Shown piece after piece: positions 1 through 8,781 of a stretch of DNA of 64,000 nucleotides (positions are counted from its first letter, which is position 1; every line of letters starts with the position of its first letter). Location: NCBI GenBank assembly GCA_021827705.1, contig JAKAUQ010000036.1:1-64000 (forward strand), given 5' to 3'. A program made the position numbers and the translations under genes. The DNA comes from Actinomycetes bacterium (GTDB lineage: Bacteria; Actinomycetota; Acidimicrobiia; Acidimicrobiales; RAAP-2). Below the pieces are notes generated by a model that had not been told where the DNA came from, did not search any database, and saw nothing but the letters and a program-made list of their open reading frames with translations.

Positions 1-362
1 AGGGCGCGCTCGGCCTGCTCGCGGTCGCGCAGAACCAGGCCGTCCACGAACTCCATCACGTAGAAGGGCCTCTCGGCGACGGCGGAGTCGGTACACAGGG
101 CCAGCGCTGCGGGCACTGGGACGCCCTGAGGCCCCAGGGCCGCGATGATCCGGTACTCGCGCGTCATGTCGTGGGCCGTGGGCAGCACGTGAGATGTCGG
201 AGGGCGCCGCAGCACGACGGTACGCCCGTCAGCGTCCTCGACGCGGTAGGTGAGATTCGATCGGCCGCCCGCGATCAGGGTAGCCCGCAGGGGAGCAGCC
301 AGGCCCACGTGACGGGTCAGCCAGGCGTCGACGCGGTCGTCCAGGGCGGGTGCGGCGCTCAC
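1..362 (-). CDS. APH-type phosphotransferase family protein (3' end outside window)
   Basis: The first 120 codons of a kinase-like protein start at GTG 362 and run off the left edge. The N-lobe reads AGGRSNLTYRVEDADG, then VVLRRPP and REYRIIAAL, then FYVMEFVDG, the usual order in the aminoglycoside phosphotransferase/ACAD10-like family: nucleotide-binding loop, beta-strand lysine/arginine region, hinge. Actinobacterial members often sit with acyl-CoA dehydrogenases and are thought to act on hydroxyacyl or choline-like substrates. The catalytic loop lies beyond the window, so activity cannot be judged. The start is supported by a TAGCCT hexamer six bases upstream. It is divergent from the thioredoxin pair. 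Confidence 0.8.
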   Translation of the reverse strand, partial: MSAAPALDDRVDAWLTRHVGLAAPLRATLIAGGRSNLTYRVEDADGRTVVLRRPPTSHVLPTAHDMTREYRIIAALGPQGVPVPAALALCTDSAVAERPFYVMEFVDGLVLRDREQAERA

Positions 363-368
363 GGTCGG

Positions 369-374
369 AGGCTA
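369..374 (-). promoter_or_regulatory. -10 hexamer TAGCCT, leaderless start of the APH-type gene
   Basis: On the minus strand TAGCCT is followed by six bases and then the GTG at 362. No Shine-Dalgarno sequence is present. Confidence 0.55.
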
Positions 375-414
375 ACAGGGACCCTGGACGGGCTTCGACG
401 GCCGCCGCGCCCGG

Positions 415-420
415 TAGGCT
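415..420 (+). promoter_or_regulatory. -10 hexamer TAGGCT, leaderless start of first thioredoxin
   Basis: TAGGCT is followed by seven bases and the GTG at 428. No ribosome binding site lies between them. It is back to back with the minus-strand TAGCCT at 369-374. Confidence 0.55.
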
Positions 421-427
421 CGGGCCC

Positions 428-757
428 GTGAACGCGGTAACGGACAAGACATTCGCGACGGCGGTCCTCGACCGCTCGCGGGACGTGACGGTCGTGGTGG
501 ACCTGTGGGCCTCGTGGTGCGTCCCGTGCCGGATGCTGTCGCCAATCCTCGAGCGCGTCGTCGCCGAGACTCCCGACAGCGTGGAGCTGGTGGCTGTCGA
601 CGTCGACCACAACCAGCGCACCGCCCAGGCCATGGGCGTCCAGTCGATCCCCGCCGTGCTGGCCTTCCGCAACGGCAAGGTCGTGGATTCCTTCGTCGGT
701 GCGCGCAGCGAACGCTACGTCCGCAAGTTTCTGCGTCGGGTGTCCCAGGGCGGGTGA
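428..757 (+). CDS. Thioredoxin-like protein with WCVPC active site
   Basis: A 109-residue single-domain thioredoxin fold. The redox motif WCVPC has cysteines at 31 and 34, and the cis-proline region reads QSIPAV. Val replaces the usual Gly between the cysteines, which is uncommon and may shift redox potential or specificity. The protein is clearly similar over its whole length to the thioredoxin domain of the next gene, suggesting tandem duplication. The reading frame stays open upstream to 350, but GTG 428 is chosen because a TAGGCT -10 lies seven bases before it and the protein then starts at the normal family position. Predicted cytoplasmic disulfide reductase. Confidence 0.85.
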   Translation: MNAVTDKTFATAVLDRSRDVTVVVDLWASWCVPCRMLSPILERVVAETPDSVELVAVDVDHNQRTAQAMGVQSIPAVLAFRNGKVVDSFVGARSERYVRKFLRRVSQGG

Positions 758-773
758 TCGACGGGGCGGCCGG

Positions 774-779
774 TAAGGT
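774..779 (+). promoter_or_regulatory. -10 hexamer TAAGGT, leaderless start of second thioredoxin
   Basis: TAAGGT is followed by six bases and ATG 786, matching the spacing seen at the other leaderless starts here. Confidence 0.5.
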
Positions 780-785
780 GACCCC

Positions 786-1490
786 ATGACTGTCGTCACC
801 GATGCCACCTTCCAGACGGCGGTCTTGGAGCGCTCCAAGACGGTACCCGTGGTGGTGGACCTGTGGGCCACGTGGTGCGGCCCGTGCCGCACCCTGTCGC
901 CGATTATCGAGAAGGTGATCGCCGAGACGGGCGGCTCCGTGGAGTTGGCCACCGTCGACGTCGATGCCAATCCCCGCGTCGCCCAGGCCTTCGGCGTCCA
1001 GTCGATACCGTCAGTCTTCGCGCTGCGCGACGGTCAGGTGGTGGACTCCTTCGTGGGGGCTCTGCCCGAGCACGCGGTGCGCGAGTGGGTGGGTCGGCTG
1101 GCTCCCGGATCCTCCCGTCTCGAAGAGCTGGTCGCGCGCGGCGACGAGGCGTCGCTGCGCGAGGCGCACGAGCTCGATCCGGACAACGCGGACGTCGCCG
1201 CGCGCCTGGGCGAACTGTGGCGCGCGCAGGGTCGCCTGGATGAGGCCGAGCAACTCTTGACGCCCTTCGAGCGCACGGTGGCGGCCGCCACGGTGCTGGC
1301 GCGCGTGCGCCTGGAGCGCCAGGGCGTCGTGCTCGATGGCGACGTCGACTTGACCCTGGATCACCTGCTCGCGCAGTCGGCCACCGACGAGGCGGCGCGG
1401 ACCAACCTCCTGACGGTTCTCGACGCGCTGGGGCCCGAGGATCCTCGGTACTTGGTGTACCGCCGGCGCCTCATGAACCTCCTGCACTAG
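786..1490 (+). CDS. Thioredoxin-TPR protein (CnoX/YbbN-like)
   Basis: 234 residues. Residues 1-105 are a thioredoxin domain with WCGPC (Cys31, Cys34); residues from about 110 to the end are helical repeats resembling the tetratricopeptide tail of CnoX/YbbN proteins. In that family the thioredoxin domain and TPR tail act as a redox-regulated holdase that hands clients to chaperones. The arrangement and length are seen here; the chaperone role is inference from the family. The stop codon TAG shares its last base with the GTG start of the next gene, so the two are translationally coupled. Confidence 0.85.
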   Translation: MTVVTDATFQTAVLERSKTVPVVVDLWATWCGPCRTLSPIIEKVIAETGGSVELATVDVDANPRVAQAFGVQSIPSVFALRDGQVVDSFVGALPEHAVREWVGRLAPGSSRLEELVARGDEASLREAHELDPDNADVAARLGELWRAQGRLDEAEQLLTPFERTVAAATVLARVRLERQGVVLDGDVDLTLDHLLAQSATDEAARTNLLTVLDALGPEDPRYLVYRRRLMNLLH

Positions 1491-2377
1491 TGCGCCCGTA
1501 CGTCGCTGCGGGACCCCTGCCGCTGGTGCTGGGCGCCCAGCGTCTCGACCTGCGCACGCGGGCCCTGGTCATGGGCGTGCTCAATCGCACGCCGGACTCC
1601 TTCTACGCCCCCGCGGCGACGTTCGCGTTCGGCGCGCTGCTGCGCCGGGCCGACCTCCTGGTCGCCCAGGGGGCCGACATCCTCGACATCGGCGGCGTGA
1701 AGGCGGGGCCGGGCCCGGAGGTGTCGCCCCTCGAGGAGCTCGAACGCGTGGTGCCCGTCGTCGAAGAGCTGCACCGCCGCTTCGACGTGCCCCTCAGCGT
1801 CGACACCTGGCGCGCGGAGGTGGCCGGCGCGTGCTACGGCGTCGGTGCGGTCGTCGGCAACGACATCAGCGGTTTCGCCGATCCGGACTACTTGCCGACC
1901 GCGGCGCGCGCCGGGGCGACGGTGGTCGCGACCCACATTCGCCTGCGCCCGCGCGTGGCGGACCCCCAGCCGGTGTACACCGACGTCACCGCGACCGTGC
2001 GCGACTTCCTGTCCGAGCGCTGGCTCCGGGCCCAGGCGGCCGGCGTGGGTGCCGAGCACGTGATCATCGACGCGGGACTGGACCTCGGCAAGACGACGGC
2101 GCACTCGGCCACGCTGCTGCGCGAATCGGCCACCCTGGCTCAGATCGGTCCACCACTGCTCCTGTCCGCCTCGAACAAGGGATTCCTCGGGGACCTGTTC
2201 TCCCTGGCGATCACCGATCGACGCGAGGCGTCGCTGGCCGCGGCGGCCGTCGGCATCCTAGGCGGGTGTCGGGTCCTGCGGGTGCATGATGTGCTGGGTA
2301 CGGTGCGCGTGCGCGACGTGCTGGCCCGCGTGCTGGGCGAGGCCGCTGCGGCCGGCACCGAGAGGGAGGTCGCGTGA
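1490..2377 (+). CDS. Dihydropteroate synthase homologue, FolP2 type
   Basis: 295 residues with a DHPS-like TIM barrel. NRTPDSF at 32-38 is the family signature, but the next canonical block is GGVKAGPG (68-75) rather than GGESTRPG, the canonical DTxK is DTWR, and the SRK phosphate-contact motif reads SNK. These features match the mycobacterial FolP2 paralogue, which as I recall lacks normal DHPS activity, rather than FolP1. It is therefore probably not the folate enzyme, and its substrate is unknown. Start GTG 1490 overlaps the preceding stop by one base; the end overlaps holA as GTGA. The linkage to a redox chaperone and a replication gene gives no clear functional clue. Confidence 0.75.
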   Translation: MRPYVAAGPLPLVLGAQRLDLRTRALVMGVLNRTPDSFYAPAATFAFGALLRRADLLVAQGADILDIGGVKAGPGPEVSPLEELERVVPVVEELHRRFDVPLSVDTWRAEVAGACYGVGAVVGNDISGFADPDYLPTAARAGATVVATHIRLRPRVADPQPVYTDVTATVRDFLSERWLRAQAAGVGAEHVIIDAGLDLGKTTAHSATLLRESATLAQIGPPLLLSASNKGFLGDLFSLAITDRREASLAAAAVGILGGCRVLRVHDVLGTVRVRDVLARVLGEAAAAGTEREVA

Positions 2378-3408
2378 TCTCGTCGGTCTGCGTCGTGGGG
2401 ACCGATCCCACCATGGTCCACGACGAGCTGCACCGGCAGATCGCGGTGGCGCTGGGCGGCCTGGATCCCGCCACCGCCCTCGAGGACTTCACCGCGGGAG
2501 CGAGCGAGGACGTACTCTCCCGCGTCGTGGAGGCCCTGCGCACCCCTCCCTTCCTCGTCGACCACCGAGTGGTCGTCTTGCGCGAGGCCCAAGCGCTGAG
2601 CCGCGACGCGGTCGGTGAGCTGCTCGAGTGGATGGCGTCGCCCACGCCGGCCGCCGTCCTCGTCGTGGGCGTCGTCGGCGCGCGCTCGGCGGCTCTGGCC
2701 CGGGGCGCCCAGTCCACCATCGAGACCGCCGTGAGCCCTCGCGCAACCGACCGAGCCGCCTACGTCCAGGGGCGCTTTGGCGACTACGGCCTGGTCGTGG
2801 AATTGGTGGCGGCCCGGGCGGTGGCCGATGCCCTGGGCGACGACATGGCCCGCGTGGATGCGCTGGCCCGCACCTGCCTGGCCGTCTACGGTCCCGGCCC
2901 GCGACTCCTCGAGGAGATCGCCCCCTACGTGGGAGACGCCGGGGACGTTCCCGAGTGGGATCTGACCGACGCCATTGAGCGCGGGGACCTGATCACCGCG
3001 CTGGCCGTGGCGCGGCGCATGCTCGACTCGGGTGCGCGCAGTGGCCTCCAGGTGGTCAACGCGCTACAGCGCTACGTGCTGCGCTTGGCGCGCCTGGACG
3101 GCGCGGGGCTGTCACGCCCCGAGGAGGCGGCGTCGCTCCTGGGCATCAGCGCCTATCCGGCGGGCAAGGCGCTGGCGACCAGCCACCGCCTGGGCAGCTC
3201 CCGCATCGCAGAGGCGGTGCACCTGGTGGCGCGGGCCGATCTGGACCTGAAGGGCGGCGCGACCTACGGGAGCCGAGGCGAAACCGGCGACGCCGATGCG
3301 ACCGACCTCTCCGTGATCGAGGTACTGGTGGCTCGCCTGGCGCGTCTGGTGGGCGCGCGCCCGGGCAGTGTTGCTAGCTCGCGTCGGCGGCGGACCGCTG
3401 GGCGTTGA
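2374..3408 (+). CDS. holA: DNA polymerase III subunit delta
   Basis: 344 residues, the usual length for clamp-loader delta. The N-terminal AAA+-like part carries the region ending in [10 protein letters not shown], typical of HolA, and the C-terminal helical collar includes [11 protein letters not shown]. Delta opens the beta sliding clamp within the clamp-loader complex. It starts at GTG 2374, overlapping the previous stop as GTGA. Its last 35 bases overlap the 3' end of convergent rpsT. The neighbouring position of holA and rpsT is common in bacteria and supports both calls. Confidence 0.85.
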   Translation: MISSVCVVGTDPTMVHDELHRQIAVALGGLDPATALEDFTAGASEDVLSRVVEALRTPPFLVDHRVVVLREAQALSRDAVGELLEWMASPTPAAVLVVGVVGARSAALARGAQSTIETAVSPRATDRAAYVQGRFGDYGLVVELVAARAVADALGDDMARVDALARTCLAVYGPGPRLLEEIAPYVGDAGDVPEWDLTDAIERGDLITALAVARRMLDSGARSGLQVVNALQRYVLRLARLDGAGLSRPEEAASLLGISAYPAGKALATSHRLGSSRIAEAVHLVARADLDLKGGATYGSRGETGDADATDLSVIEVLVARLARLVGARPGSVASSRRRRTAGR

Positions 3409-3646
3409 GCCGCCGCATGAGCCCGCTCTTGCGGTTGGCCGCCTGGTTCTTGTGGATGATCCCCTTGGCGGCGGCCATGTCGATGCGCTTGACGGCCACG
3501 GCGAGAGCCGCGGCCTCGTCCTGGGTTCCCTGAGCGCGGGTCGCCGTCTTGACGCGCGTGCGCAGCTCGGACTTGACGGCCTTGTTACGCTCGCGCGCCT
3601 CTTCGTTGGTGCGGTTGCGCTTGATCTGGCTCTTGATGTTGGCCAC
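3374..3646 (-). CDS. rpsT: 30S ribosomal protein S20
   Basis: 90 residues, lysine- and arginine-rich, beginning [20 protein letters not shown] and containing [15 protein letters not shown], the standard S20 core that binds 16S rRNA. It starts at GTG 3646 with a GAGG about ten bases upstream. The 3' end runs 35 bases into the end of holA on the other strand. A TACCGT hexamer at 3667-3672 is the nearest promoter candidate. Confidence 0.95.
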   Translation of the reverse strand: MANIKSQIKRNRTNEEARERNKAVKSELRTRVKTATRAQGTQDEAAALAVAVKRIDMAAAKGIIHKNQAANRKSGLMRRLNAQRSAADAS

Positions 3647-3666
3647 GGAGGAAACCTCGTTCAGTC

Positions 3667-3672
3667 ACGGTA
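3667..3672 (-). promoter_or_regulatory. Candidate -10 TACCGT for rpsT
   Basis: On the minus strand TACCGT lies 20 bases before the rpsT GTG, leaving room for a short leader with GAGG. A second hexamer, TAGCCT, lies further upstream, so the choice is uncertain. Confidence 0.35.
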
Positions 3673-3727
3673 CACGGGGGCCTTGTAAGGCTAGCAGGCC
3701 GCAACGGCCGGGCCACCAGAGGGCCAG

Positions 3728-3733
3728 TAGCCT
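3728..3733 (+). promoter_or_regulatory. -10 hexamer TAGCCT of lepA
   Basis: TAGCCT is followed by nine bases and GTG 3743. No Shine-Dalgarno sequence is visible, so the transcript is probably leaderless or nearly so. Confidence 0.5.
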
Positions 3734-3742
3734 GGCTGCACC

Positions 3743-5545
3743 GTGAGCACGACGCCGACCATCGACCCGGGGCGTATCCGGAACTTCTCGATCATCTCGC
3801 ACGTTGACCACGGCAAGTCGACCCTGTCGGACCGGATCCTCGAGATCACCGGGGCCGTCGACCCGCGCCTGATGCGGGCCCAGTACCTGGACTCGATGGA
3901 CATCGAGCGCGAGCGGGGCATCACTATCAAGGCTCAGAACGTCCGGGTCTCCTTCGAGGGACACATCCTGCAGCTGATCGACACGCCCGGCCACGTGGAC
4001 TTCGGCTACGAGGTGTCGCGTTCGCTGGCCGCCTGCGAGGGGGCCATCCTGCTAGTCGACGCCAGTCAGGGCATCCAGGCCCAGACGCTGGCCAACTGCT
4101 ATCAGGCCCTCGAGCACAACCTGGAGATCATCGCGGTCCTCAACAAGATCGACCTGCCCGCGGCCGACCCCGAGCGCTGCATCGACGAGTTGGAGAAGGT
4201 GCTCGGCCTGCCCGGCGAGGAGGTCCTGTCGATCTCGGCCAAAACCGGGCAAGGCGTGGCCGAGTTGCTGCGCGCCGTCATCGCGCGCATCCCCGCCCCC
4301 GGTGGGCGCAGCGACGTCCCGCTACGGGCCCTGGTGTTCGACTCGGTCTACGACCAGTACCGCGGCGTCGTCAGCTCGGTGCGCGTGATGGAGGGGACCC
4401 TGCGCTCGGGCACGCGGGTCCGCATGATGCAGGCGGGTGACACCCACGACGTCGAGGAGATCGGCGTGCGCACGCCCGAGATGTTGGCGGTGGATCGTCT
4501 GGGGCCAGGCGAGGTGGGCTACCTCATCGCGGGCATTAAGGACGTGGGCGGGGCCCGATCCGGAGAGACCGTGACCGATGCCGTCCGCCCCGCGTCGGCG
4601 CCTCTCGAGGGGTACCAGGATCCCAAGCCCATGGTCTTTTGCGGGATCTATCCCATTGATGGCGACGACCTGCCGGACCTGCGCGACGCGCTGGAGAAGC
4701 TGAAGCTCAACGACGCGGCCGTCACCTTCGAGCCCGAGACCAGCCGGGCCTTGGGCTTCGGGTTCCGTTGCGGCTTCCTCGGGCTGCTCCACATGGAGAT
4801 CGTCCGCGAGCGCCTCGAGCGGGAGTTCGGGCTGTCGCTCATCGCCACGGCTCCCTCGGTGGTGTACCGGGCATTCCTGTCCGACGGGACCGAGCGGGAC
4901 ATCGACAACCCCACGGACCTACCCGACCCGAGCCGCCTGGACCACATCGACGAGCCGCTGCTGGCGATCTCCATCTTGACCCCGGCCGAGTACCTGGGCG
5001 CGGTGATGGACCTGTGCCAGTCACGCCGCGCCGAGATGACCAAGATGGAGTACCTCTCGGCCGAGCGCGTGGAGCTGCGCTACGCGATCCCTCTGGCCGA
5101 GGTCGTGATCGACTTCTTCGACGCGCTGAAGAGCCGCACCAAGGGCTACGCCAGCCTGGACTACGAGCCCCACGGGTACATGACGAGCCCCCTGGTGCGC
5201 GTGGACGTGCTGATAAACCACGAGCCGGTCGACGCCTTCTCGACCATCGTGCACCGGGCCAACGCCGACTACTACGGACGTCGGATGGTCGAGCGGCTGC
5301 GCGCCCTGATCCCGCGCCAGATGTTCGACGTGCCGATCCAGGCCGCGGTCGGTGGGCGGGTCATTGCCCGTGAGACGGTCAAGGCGCGCCGCAAGGACGT
5401 GCTGGCCAAGTGCTACGGCGGTGACATCACCCGCAAGCGCAAGTTGCTGGAGAAGCAGAAGGAGGGCAAGAAGCGCATGAAGAACCTGGGGCGCGTGGAG
5501 GTCCCCCAGGAGGCCTTCGTGGCGGCCCTGCGCCTCGAGGAGTGA
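3743..5545 (+). CDS. lepA: Elongation factor 4 (LepA), translational GTPase
   Basis: 600 residues, full length for EF4. The GTPase domain has HVDHGKSTL, the switch sequence [13 protein letters not shown] and NKIDLPAA in order. The LepA-specific C-terminal domain ends with the basic region KAKR-like segment [18 protein letters not shown] that contacts the tRNA. EF4 back-translocates or remodels stalled ribosomes. Start GTG 3743 is fixed by the TAGCCT promoter. The gene appears monocistronic, with hrcA following after a CIRCE element. Confidence 0.95.
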   Translation: MSTTPTIDPGRIRNFSIISHVDHGKSTLSDRILEITGAVDPRLMRAQYLDSMDIERERGITIKAQNVRVSFEGHILQLIDTPGHVDFGYEVSRSLAACEGAILLVDASQGIQAQTLANCYQALEHNLEIIAVLNKIDLPAADPERCIDELEKVLGLPGEEVLSISAKTGQGVAELLRAVIARIPAPGGRSDVPLRALVFDSVYDQYRGVVSSVRVMEGTLRSGTRVRMMQAGDTHDVEEIGVRTPEMLAVDRLGPGEVGYLIAGIKDVGGARSGETVTDAVRPASAPLEGYQDPKPMVFCGIYPIDGDDLPDLRDALEKLKLNDAAVTFEPETSRALGFGFRCGFLGLLHMEIVRERLEREFGLSLIATAPSVVYRAFLSDGTERDIDNPTDLPDPSRLDHIDEPLLAISILTPAEYLGAVMDLCQSRRAEMTKMEYLSAERVELRYAIPLAEVVIDFFDALKSRTKGYASLDYEPHGYMTSPLVRVDVLINHEPVDAFSTIVHRANADYYGRRMVERLRALIPRQMFDVPIQAAVGGRVIARETVKARRKDVLAKCYGGDITRKRKLLEKQKEGKKRMKNLGRVEVPQEAFVAALRLEE

Positions 5546-5554
5546 CCACCGGTC

Positions 5555-5581
5555 CTGGCACTCGGTAGAATCGAGTGCTAA
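5555..5581 (+). promoter_or_regulatory. CIRCE operator (HrcA binding site) overlapping the hrcA promoter
   Basis: CTGGCACTC, nine bases, GAGTGCTAA: the arms match the CIRCE consensus TTAGCACTC-N9-GAGTGCTAA except for two positions in the left arm. The spacer contains TAGAAT (5566-5571), a good -10, so HrcA bound here would directly block RNA polymerase. GTGACC at 5542-5547 is an 18-base-spaced -35 candidate. Confidence 0.9.
5566..5571 (+). promoter_or_regulatory. -10 hexamer TAGAAT of hrcA-dnaJ, inside CIRCE
   Basis: TAGAAT lies in the CIRCE spacer. The leader of roughly 15-20 bases carries a perfect AAGGAGGT at 5583-5590, just before ATG 5594. Confidence 0.65.
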
Positions 5582-5593
5582 CAAGGAGGTGCC

Positions 5594-6640
5594 ATGGCTC
5601 GTCGATCGGCGCGCAGGCCGACTGCGTCCCACGACCTGGACGCGCGCAAGGCCACCATCCTCGAGACCGTGGTGCGCGAGCACATTGACTCGGCGCAGCC
5701 GGTGGGCTCGTCGTCGGTGGCCGCCCACAGTGACCTGGCGGTCTCCTCGGCGACCGTGCGCTCCGAGATGCTGGCCCTGGAGCGCGAGGGCTACCTGGTG
5801 CAGCCCCACACCTCGGCGGGTCGGGTGCCCACCGAGAAGGGGTACCGCTACTTCGTGGACCACCTGCACGAAGGCGTCGTCGGCGAGATCCAGCAGCACC
5901 AGATCACCGACTTCTTCGCGACGATGCGCGGTGAGGTCGAGGGCCTCTTCGCCCGCACCTCGTCGCTGCTGTCCCAGCTGACCCACTACACCTCGGTCGT
6001 GGTTTCCTCGGCGGGCTCGCGCACGCCGATCGCGTCGTCCCAGCTGGTGAGCCTGGACGCGCGCCACCAGCTGCTGGTCACCGTCTTCACCGACGGCACC
6101 GTGACCAAGCACAGCGTGTATCCCTCCTTCGATGCCTCCTACGCCGAGGTGGCCGAGGCCTCGCGCCAGCTCAACGCGCTGCTGCTGGGTACCCAGCTCG
6201 ACGACCGGCTCGAGGTGCCCTCGCGGTCCGACCACGTCGCGGCCCTGGTGCGCGACTCGGTGGCCACCCTCCACGCCGAGGTGCCCACGCGCGAGGGCGA
6301 GCAGCTCTTCATCGGCGGGTCCTCCCGGGTGGCCGAGTCCTTCGACGGCGTCGAGACGGTGCGTCAGGTGCTCTCGATCCTGGAGCAGGAGTTGCTGGTG
6401 GTGTCGCTGGTCCAAGACATCCTCGAGCGCGGCCAGAGCGTCGCCATCGGCTCCGAGAGCGGCGTCGCCCCTCTGGCGTCGTGCGCCATCGTGGTGGCCC
6501 CGGTGACCGTGGAGGGGCAGCCGGTGGGCGCGGTGGGCCTGCTCGGCCCCACGCGCATGAAGTACGGCGAGGCCATGGCCACCGCCCGGGCGGTCTCCCA
6601 GGAGCTGACCCAGCACCTGGAGGGCCACGAGCGTGACTAG
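5594..6640 (+). CDS. hrcA: Heat-inducible transcriptional repressor HrcA
   Basis: 348 residues. An N-terminal winged helix ([20 protein letters not shown]) is followed by the HrcA GAF-like and insertion domains, ending in the conserved [15 protein letters not shown]. HrcA represses chaperone operons by binding CIRCE and is kept active by GroE. A CIRCE element sits directly upstream, so the gene is autoregulated. ATG 5594 is preceded by AAGGAGGT. The 3' end overlaps dnaJ by eight bases. No grpE or dnaK lies nearby, so other members of the regulon must be elsewhere. Confidence 0.95.
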   Translation: MARRSARRPTASHDLDARKATILETVVREHIDSAQPVGSSSVAAHSDLAVSSATVRSEMLALEREGYLVQPHTSAGRVPTEKGYRYFVDHLHEGVVGEIQQHQITDFFATMRGEVEGLFARTSSLLSQLTHYTSVVVSSAGSRTPIASSQLVSLDARHQLLVTVFTDGTVTKHSVYPSFDASYAEVAEASRQLNALLLGTQLDDRLEVPSRSDHVAALVRDSVATLHAEVPTREGEQLFIGGSSRVAESFDGVETVRQVLSILEQELLVVSLVQDILERGQSVAIGSESGVAPLASCAIVVAPVTVEGQPVGAVGLLGPTRMKYGEAMATARAVSQELTQHLEGHERD

Positions 6641-7727
6641 TCCCGACCTCTACGAGATCCTGGGAGTCGAGCGCACCGCCTCGGCCGACGAGCTCAAGCG
6701 GGCCTATCGCCGTCTGGCTCGCCAGTACCATCCCGACGCCAATCCCGAGGACCCGGGCGCCGAGGCCCGCTTTAAGGACATCTCCCAGGCCTACGAGATC
6801 CTCTCGGATCCCGAGCGGCGCGCCAACTACGACCGCTTCGGCGCCGACGTGGGCGCCGGCGGCAGCCCCTTTGGTGCGGGCTCGGTGCAGGACATCTTCG
6901 ACATGTTCTTCGGGTCCATGGGCCACAGCCCGACCCGGCGGGGTCCCCAGACCGGGCCCGACGCCGAGATGAGCGTCGAGATCACGCTGGAGGAGGCCGC
7001 CTTCGGGGCGACCAAGGAGATCACCGCGAGCCTGGCCCAGCGCTGCCCGACCTGCACCGGCTCGGGCGCGGCGCCGGGGACCACGACCACCACGTGCACC
7101 GAGTGTGGCGGCCTCGGTGAGGTCCGCCGCGTGCGCAACTCCATCCTCGGGCAGATGGTGACGACGTCGACCTGCCCGCGCTGTGGGGGATTCGGGACGC
7201 TCATCGAGAGTCCCTGCCCGACGTGTCGGGGAGATGGACGCGTGGTGGCGCCCGTGACCATGACGATCCAGATCCCGGCCGGGGTCGAGGACGGCTCAAC
7301 GATGCGGCTGGCCGATCGGGGACCGGTCGGCCCACGTGGCGGCCCGCCGGGACGTCTCTTCGTCCACCTGCGCGTGGCGCCCGACGACCGCTTCCTACGT
7401 GACGGCGACGACCTGCATCACCAGGTGCACCTGGCCTTCACCCAGGCGGCCCTGGGCACCTCCGTCGAGGTGCCCACGCTGCGCGGGACGCTCCGCATCG
7501 AGGTCCCCGCCGGCAGCGCGCCCGGCGCCGTCCAGCGCATCCGCCACGAGGGGGTGACCCACCTCCACGGCCGGGGGCGGGGCGATCTCTACGTGCACCT
7601 CCTCGTCGAGGTGCCCGCCGAGCTGGATGAGAGGTCCGAGGCGCTGCTGCGCGAGCTGGCCGCGCACCGCGGCGAGGCCGTCGCCGAGCCGGCCGGCGGG
7701 CTCTTTCGGCGACGGTCAAAGCGGTGA
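6633..7727 (+). CDS. dnaJ: Chaperone protein DnaJ
   Basis: 364 residues. The J domain has HPD at 33-35; the linker is short and only modestly Gly/Phe-rich ([17 protein letters not shown]). Four zinc-binding CxxCxGxG-like motifs follow ([32 protein letters not shown]), then the C-terminal substrate-binding domains. It stimulates DnaK ATPase and delivers clients. GTG 6633 overlaps the end of hrcA, so both are controlled by CIRCE. The 3' end overlaps rsmE as GTGA. Confidence 0.95.
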   Translation: MTSPDLYEILGVERTASADELKRAYRRLARQYHPDANPEDPGAEARFKDISQAYEILSDPERRANYDRFGADVGAGGSPFGAGSVQDIFDMFFGSMGHSPTRRGPQTGPDAEMSVEITLEEAAFGATKEITASLAQRCPTCTGSGAAPGTTTTTCTECGGLGEVRRVRNSILGQMVTTSTCPRCGGFGTLIESPCPTCRGDGRVVAPVTMTIQIPAGVEDGSTMRLADRGPVGPRGGPPGRLFVHLRVAPDDRFLRDGDDLHHQVHLAFTQAALGTSVEVPTLRGTLRIEVPAGSAPGAVQRIRHEGVTHLHGRGRGDLYVHLLVEVPAELDERSEALLRELAAHRGEAVAEPAGGLFRRRSKR

Positions 7728-8416
7728 GCGACGCCCGGCGCCGGGCGCTGGCCCAGTTCTTCGTCGACGAACCGACCGCTCCCCAGCTCACCGCGACCGA
7801 CGACCACCATCTGCGCCGCGTGCTGCGGGCCCGGCCCGGAGAGCACGTCGTGGTGTGTGACGGCCACGGGCGCTGGGCCCTGGCAACGGTCGGCCCCGAC
7901 GGGCTCGACCGGGTCAGCGAGGTCTGTGTCGACCCGGCTCCGCGCGACACCACGCTCTACCTGGCGCCCCTGAAGGGCGATCGCAGCGAGTGGGCGGTCG
8001 CCAAGGCGACCGAGCTCGGGGTGACGCGCGTGGTGCCCTTGCGCACCACGCGCGCCGTGGTGCGCCTGGACGCCGACAGCGAGGAGCGGCTGGTCCAGCG
8101 CTGGACGCGAGTGGCCCGAGAGGCCGCGGCCCAGGCGCGGCGCCCGTACCTGCTCGAGATCGGCTCGGCCACCCGCGTGGCCGACGTGCCAGCCACCGTG
8201 GCCGTCGCCGACTTTGGCGGCCCGCATCCCTGGTCCCGGGTCGACGCGGTGGCTATCGGTCCCGAAGGGGGGTGGGCGCCCGACGAGTGGGACGCCACGC
8301 GTCCGCGGGTCTCGTTGGGTGCTCTGGTGCTGCGGGCCGAGACGGCGGCCCTGGCAGCCGCTACCCTGATGACTCTCGGACGCCTTGACGGGGGCGTCGG
8401 CGAGGGCGGAAAGTAG
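7724..8416 (+). CDS. rsmE: 16S rRNA (uracil-1498-N3)-methyltransferase RsmE
   Basis: 230 residues of the SPOUT methyltransferase superfamily. [17 protein letters not shown] and the AdoMet-knot motif AIGPEGGW are the RsmE signatures. The enzyme methylates U1498 of 16S rRNA in the assembled 30S subunit. It starts at GTG 7724, overlapping dnaJ as GTGA; the dnaJ-rsmE order is widely conserved. Confidence 0.92.
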   Translation: MSDARRRALAQFFVDEPTAPQLTATDDHHLRRVLRARPGEHVVVCDGHGRWALATVGPDGLDRVSEVCVDPAPRDTTLYLAPLKGDRSEWAVAKATELGVTRVVPLRTTRAVVRLDADSEERLVQRWTRVAREAAAQARRPYLLEIGSATRVADVPATVAVADFGGPHPWSRVDAVAIGPEGGWAPDEWDATRPRVSLGALVLRAETAALAAATLMTLGRLDGGVGEGGK

Positions 8417-8436
8417 GTAATGATGAGGGGACGTCG

Positions 8437-8781
8437 ATGAGTGAGTGCCTCTTCTGCCAGATCGTGGAGGGTGCCATCCCGGCTGACGTGATCGCCCAGA
8501 GCGAGCGGGCGCTGGCGTTCTACGATGTGGCCCCCCAAGCGCCCGTGCACGTTCTGGTGATCCCGAAGGAGCACATCACCAGCGCCGACGAGGTCGCGAG
8601 CGACCACGGAGGTGTCGTCGACGACCTGATCATGCTGGCCCAGAAGGTTATGGAGGACGAGGGGGTGCGCCAGCAGGGCTACCGGCTGGTGATGAACGTC
8701 GGCCCCGACGCGCAGATGTCCGTGCCACATCTCCACCTCCACGTCCTGGGCGGCCGCCGCCTGGGGTGGCCCCCCGGATGA
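8437..8781 (+). CDS. HIT family nucleotide-binding protein
   Basis: 114 residues. CLFC at 4-7 and the histidine triad HLHLH at 98-102 identify an HinT-type phosphoramidate hydrolase. These small dimeric enzymes hydrolyse AMP-lysine and related nucleotides; the physiological substrate is usually unknown. GAGGGG lies about six bases before ATG 8437. A 20-base gap separates it from rsmE, and its stop overlaps phoH as ATGA. Confidence 0.92.
   Translation: MSECLFCQIVEGAIPADVIAQSERALAFYDVAPQAPVHVLVIPKEHITSADEVASDHGGVVDDLIMLAQKVMEDEGVRQQGYRLVMNVGPDAQMSVPHLHLHVLGGRRLGWPPG

Noticed and set aside
1490-2377. Calling the gene folP (true dihydropteroate synthase)
   Set aside because: Three key motifs are altered in the same way as in FolP2, so normal DHPS activity is doubtful.
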